A stretch of 64,000 bases of DNA from Pseudaminobacter soli (ex Li et al. 2025) (GTDB lineage Bacteria; Pseudomonadota; Alphaproteobacteria; Rhizobiales; Rhizobiaceae): the NCBI RefSeq assembly GCF_029892515.1, contig NZ_JARXVF010000006.1:62001-126000 (forward strand), given 5' to 3'. The notes beneath the pieces were generated by a model. It did no database searches and was not told where the DNA came from. It saw only the letters and a list, made by a program, of their open reading frames with translations. Below are positions 62,998-64,000 of this stretch, piece by piece. The position numbers and the translations under genes were made by a program. How positions within the stretch are numbered: the first letter of the stretch is position 1; every line of letters starts with the position of its first letter.

Positions 62998-63864
62998 TCA
63001 CGTCTTGCGCAACTGCCTGATGTACCAAGCCATGATCAGCGAGAGGCTGACGAACACGGCTGCGGCGAGAATAACGGAAGCGACGGCAAGGCGCGGTGTG
63101 CCGGCCGAGCGCAGGCTCAGCCACATCAGTACCGGTAGCGTCTGGGTGTCGCGTGTCGTCAGGAAGAGCGCCATGACGAATTCGTTCAGCGATATCACGA
63201 AGGCAAACAGGGCCGATGAAATAATGCCCGTCGATACAGATGGCAGGACGATCTCGAAGAAGGTTTGCACCGGCCGGCCGCCGAGATCGTAGGAAGCCTC
63301 GACGATACGGTGATCGACGGTGCGGAAGGTTGCCTCCATCAGCATGAATACCAGCGGCATCGCCCAGAGCGAGTGGGCGAGCATGACGAGCTGGCGGGAG
63401 CCATAGACGTTGACGCCGAACAGCGAGACATCGCCGAACGCCATTGCAACACCGAGCCCCAGCACCACGCCAGGCATGAACAGCGGCAGCATGATCAGCA
63501 GGTAGACGAGCGACTTGCAGGCGAAGTTGAAACGCTCGAAGGCCCAGGCCGCCATCACGCCGGCTGTCGTTGATATGACCGTCGTGCCAAGCGCGATGAT
63601 GACGCTGCTTTTCAGCGCGTCGACCCATTGGGGACTGCCGAAGAAGTCATAGTACCATTTCAGCGACCATGCCTTGATTGGAAACCGGACCGCGGCGGCA
63701 TCGTTGAACGACATTGCGAGCGTGACCAGCACCGGGATCGCAATGTAGGCAACGATGAAGATGGTGAAACCGAGTGCCAGGATGCGCAGGACGGTTGCAT
63801 CTATTCGCGTCCGCGCTGCGGGTGCGGTGGTGGCGTCCGTCGAAAGAGAGTGAGCATCAGCCAT
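62998..63864 (-). CDS. ABC transporter permease, PotC type
   Basis: A 288-residue six-helix permease (ILALGFTIFIVAYIAIPVLV, LVYLLIMLPLFMPGVVLGLG) with the EAA loop VEASYDLGGRPVQTFFEIVLP. The start overlaps the stop of the upstream permease gene. An N-terminal charged segment of about 25 residues precedes the first helix. The transporter's ATPase and binding protein are outside the window. Confidence 0.9.
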   Translation of the reverse strand: MADAHSLSTDATTAPAARTRIDATVLRILALGFTIFIVAYIAIPVLVTLAMSFNDAAAVRFPIKAWSLKWYYDFFGSPQWVDALKSSVIIALGTTVISTTAGVMAAWAFERFNFACKSLVYLLIMLPLFMPGVVLGLGVAMAFGDVSLFGVNVYGSRQLVMLAHSLWAMPLVFMLMEATFRTVDHRIVEASYDLGGRPVQTFFEIVLPSVSTGIISSALFAFVISLNEFVMALFLTTRDTQTLPVLMWLSLRSAGTPRLAVASVILAAAVFVSLSLIMAWYIRQLRKT

Positions 63865-64000
63865 TGAGCGCGGTCCGCTTCGAAGTCAGCATGCGGATGA
63901 CTACCATCACGACGGCGACCCCCATCGTCAGCACAATCGAGAAGGCAGCGGCGCGGGGCCAATTGTGCTTGCCGAGCATCTGCTCCTGAATGAGGTAACC
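63857..64000 (-). CDS. Partial ABC permease, PotB type, cut by window edge
   Basis: Only the last 47 codons are inside: GYLIQEQMLGKHNWPRAAAF, then a final hydrophobic helix (SIVLTMGVAVVMVVIRML) and TSKRTALNG before the TGA at 63857-63859. This is the usual C-terminus of PotB-type permeases. It overlaps the PotC-type start. The rest lies beyond base 64000. Confidence 0.8.
   Translation of the reverse strand, partial: GYLIQEQMLGKHNWPRAAAFSIVLTMGVAVVMVVIRMLTSKRTALNG

Noticed and set aside
62798-63628. Leftward ORF (276 codons) overlapping the PotC-type permease in another frame
   Set aside because: The permease frame has the membrane helices and EAA loop; this frame is hydrophilic and Arg-rich.
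1-64000. CRISPR arrays, rRNA operons, replication origin (repABC) or conjugation genes
   Set aside because: Looked for and not found; the ScpB/DUF1403/XRE genes alone do not show that the window is a plasmid or ICE.

Overview
The window (about 60% G+C) looks like an accessory region or large plasmid of a member of the Rhizobiales, close to Mesorhizobium, Aminobacter or Brucella-like Phyllobacteriaceae. Supporting this are a short-type rhizobial phosphatidylserine decarboxylase, an ALA synthase, a nirK / nirV / nnrS / pseudoazurin cluster with FNR-type boxes, an Omp25/Omp31-like porin, a DUF1403-ScpB pair and many ABC uptake systems. No rRNA gene, complete tRNA gene or CRISPR array was seen. 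The genus is an inference.

Layout. 0-7.2 kb: an intact psd sits among remnants of PLP-related genes (argD-like, glyA, yggS) and a glutamine amidotransferase. Next to them is an intact MocR regulator divergent from a BenE-type transporter / pdxY / ALA synthase operon. 7.4-9.5 kb: a hypothetical gene, then an IS5-family element with intact ends but a frame-disrupted transposase, inserted beside an EamA remnant. 9.5-16 kb: a leftward operon (class II aldolase, HCCA-isomerase-like protein, PotABCD-type ABC importer) divergent from an XRE-cupin regulator. 16-22 kb: a decayed region holding alr and IS3 remnants, intact ornithine-cyclodeaminase-family and FAD-oxidase genes, and broken aldehyde dehydrogenase, D-2-hydroxyglutarate dehydrogenase, HglS and LysR genes. 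It reads as the wreck of a lysine / pipecolate catabolic operon. 22-25.3 kb: AraC, an acetoacetate-decarboxylase-like protein, an AhpD-like protein and a dead IS5 transposase. 25.7-28.7 kb: DUF1403 (frameshifted), ScpB, a small XRE regulator with palindromic operators and an unknown Tat-like protein.

29.3-34.5 kb: nitrite respiration and NO response (nirK, nirV, nnrS, pseudoazurin, NnrR-like Crp/Fnr regulator, DUF1858 protein), with three TTG-N8-CAA boxes at the expected promoters. 34.8-42.7 kb: two adjacent ferric-iron/aminoethylphosphonate-type ABC systems, each with a double-length fused permease. 43-46 kb: a polar amino acid ABC system. 46.4-56 kb: a copper and oxidative-stress island (CopZ, CopA ATPase, His/Cys-rich protein, multicopper oxidase, membrane protein with a DUF1127 partner, AraC, YtkA-like protein, di-haem peroxidase, porin), with two divergent CueR-type 19-bp-spacer promoters.

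56-62.9 kb: a six-gene operon (amino acid ABC importer, a peptidase C26-RidA fusion protein, DadA) divergent from a GlxA-type AraC activator. It suggests import, gamma-glutamyl hydrolysis, oxidative deamination and imine detoxification of an amino compound. 62.9-64 kb: two permease genes of a PotBC-type importer, the second running off the window.
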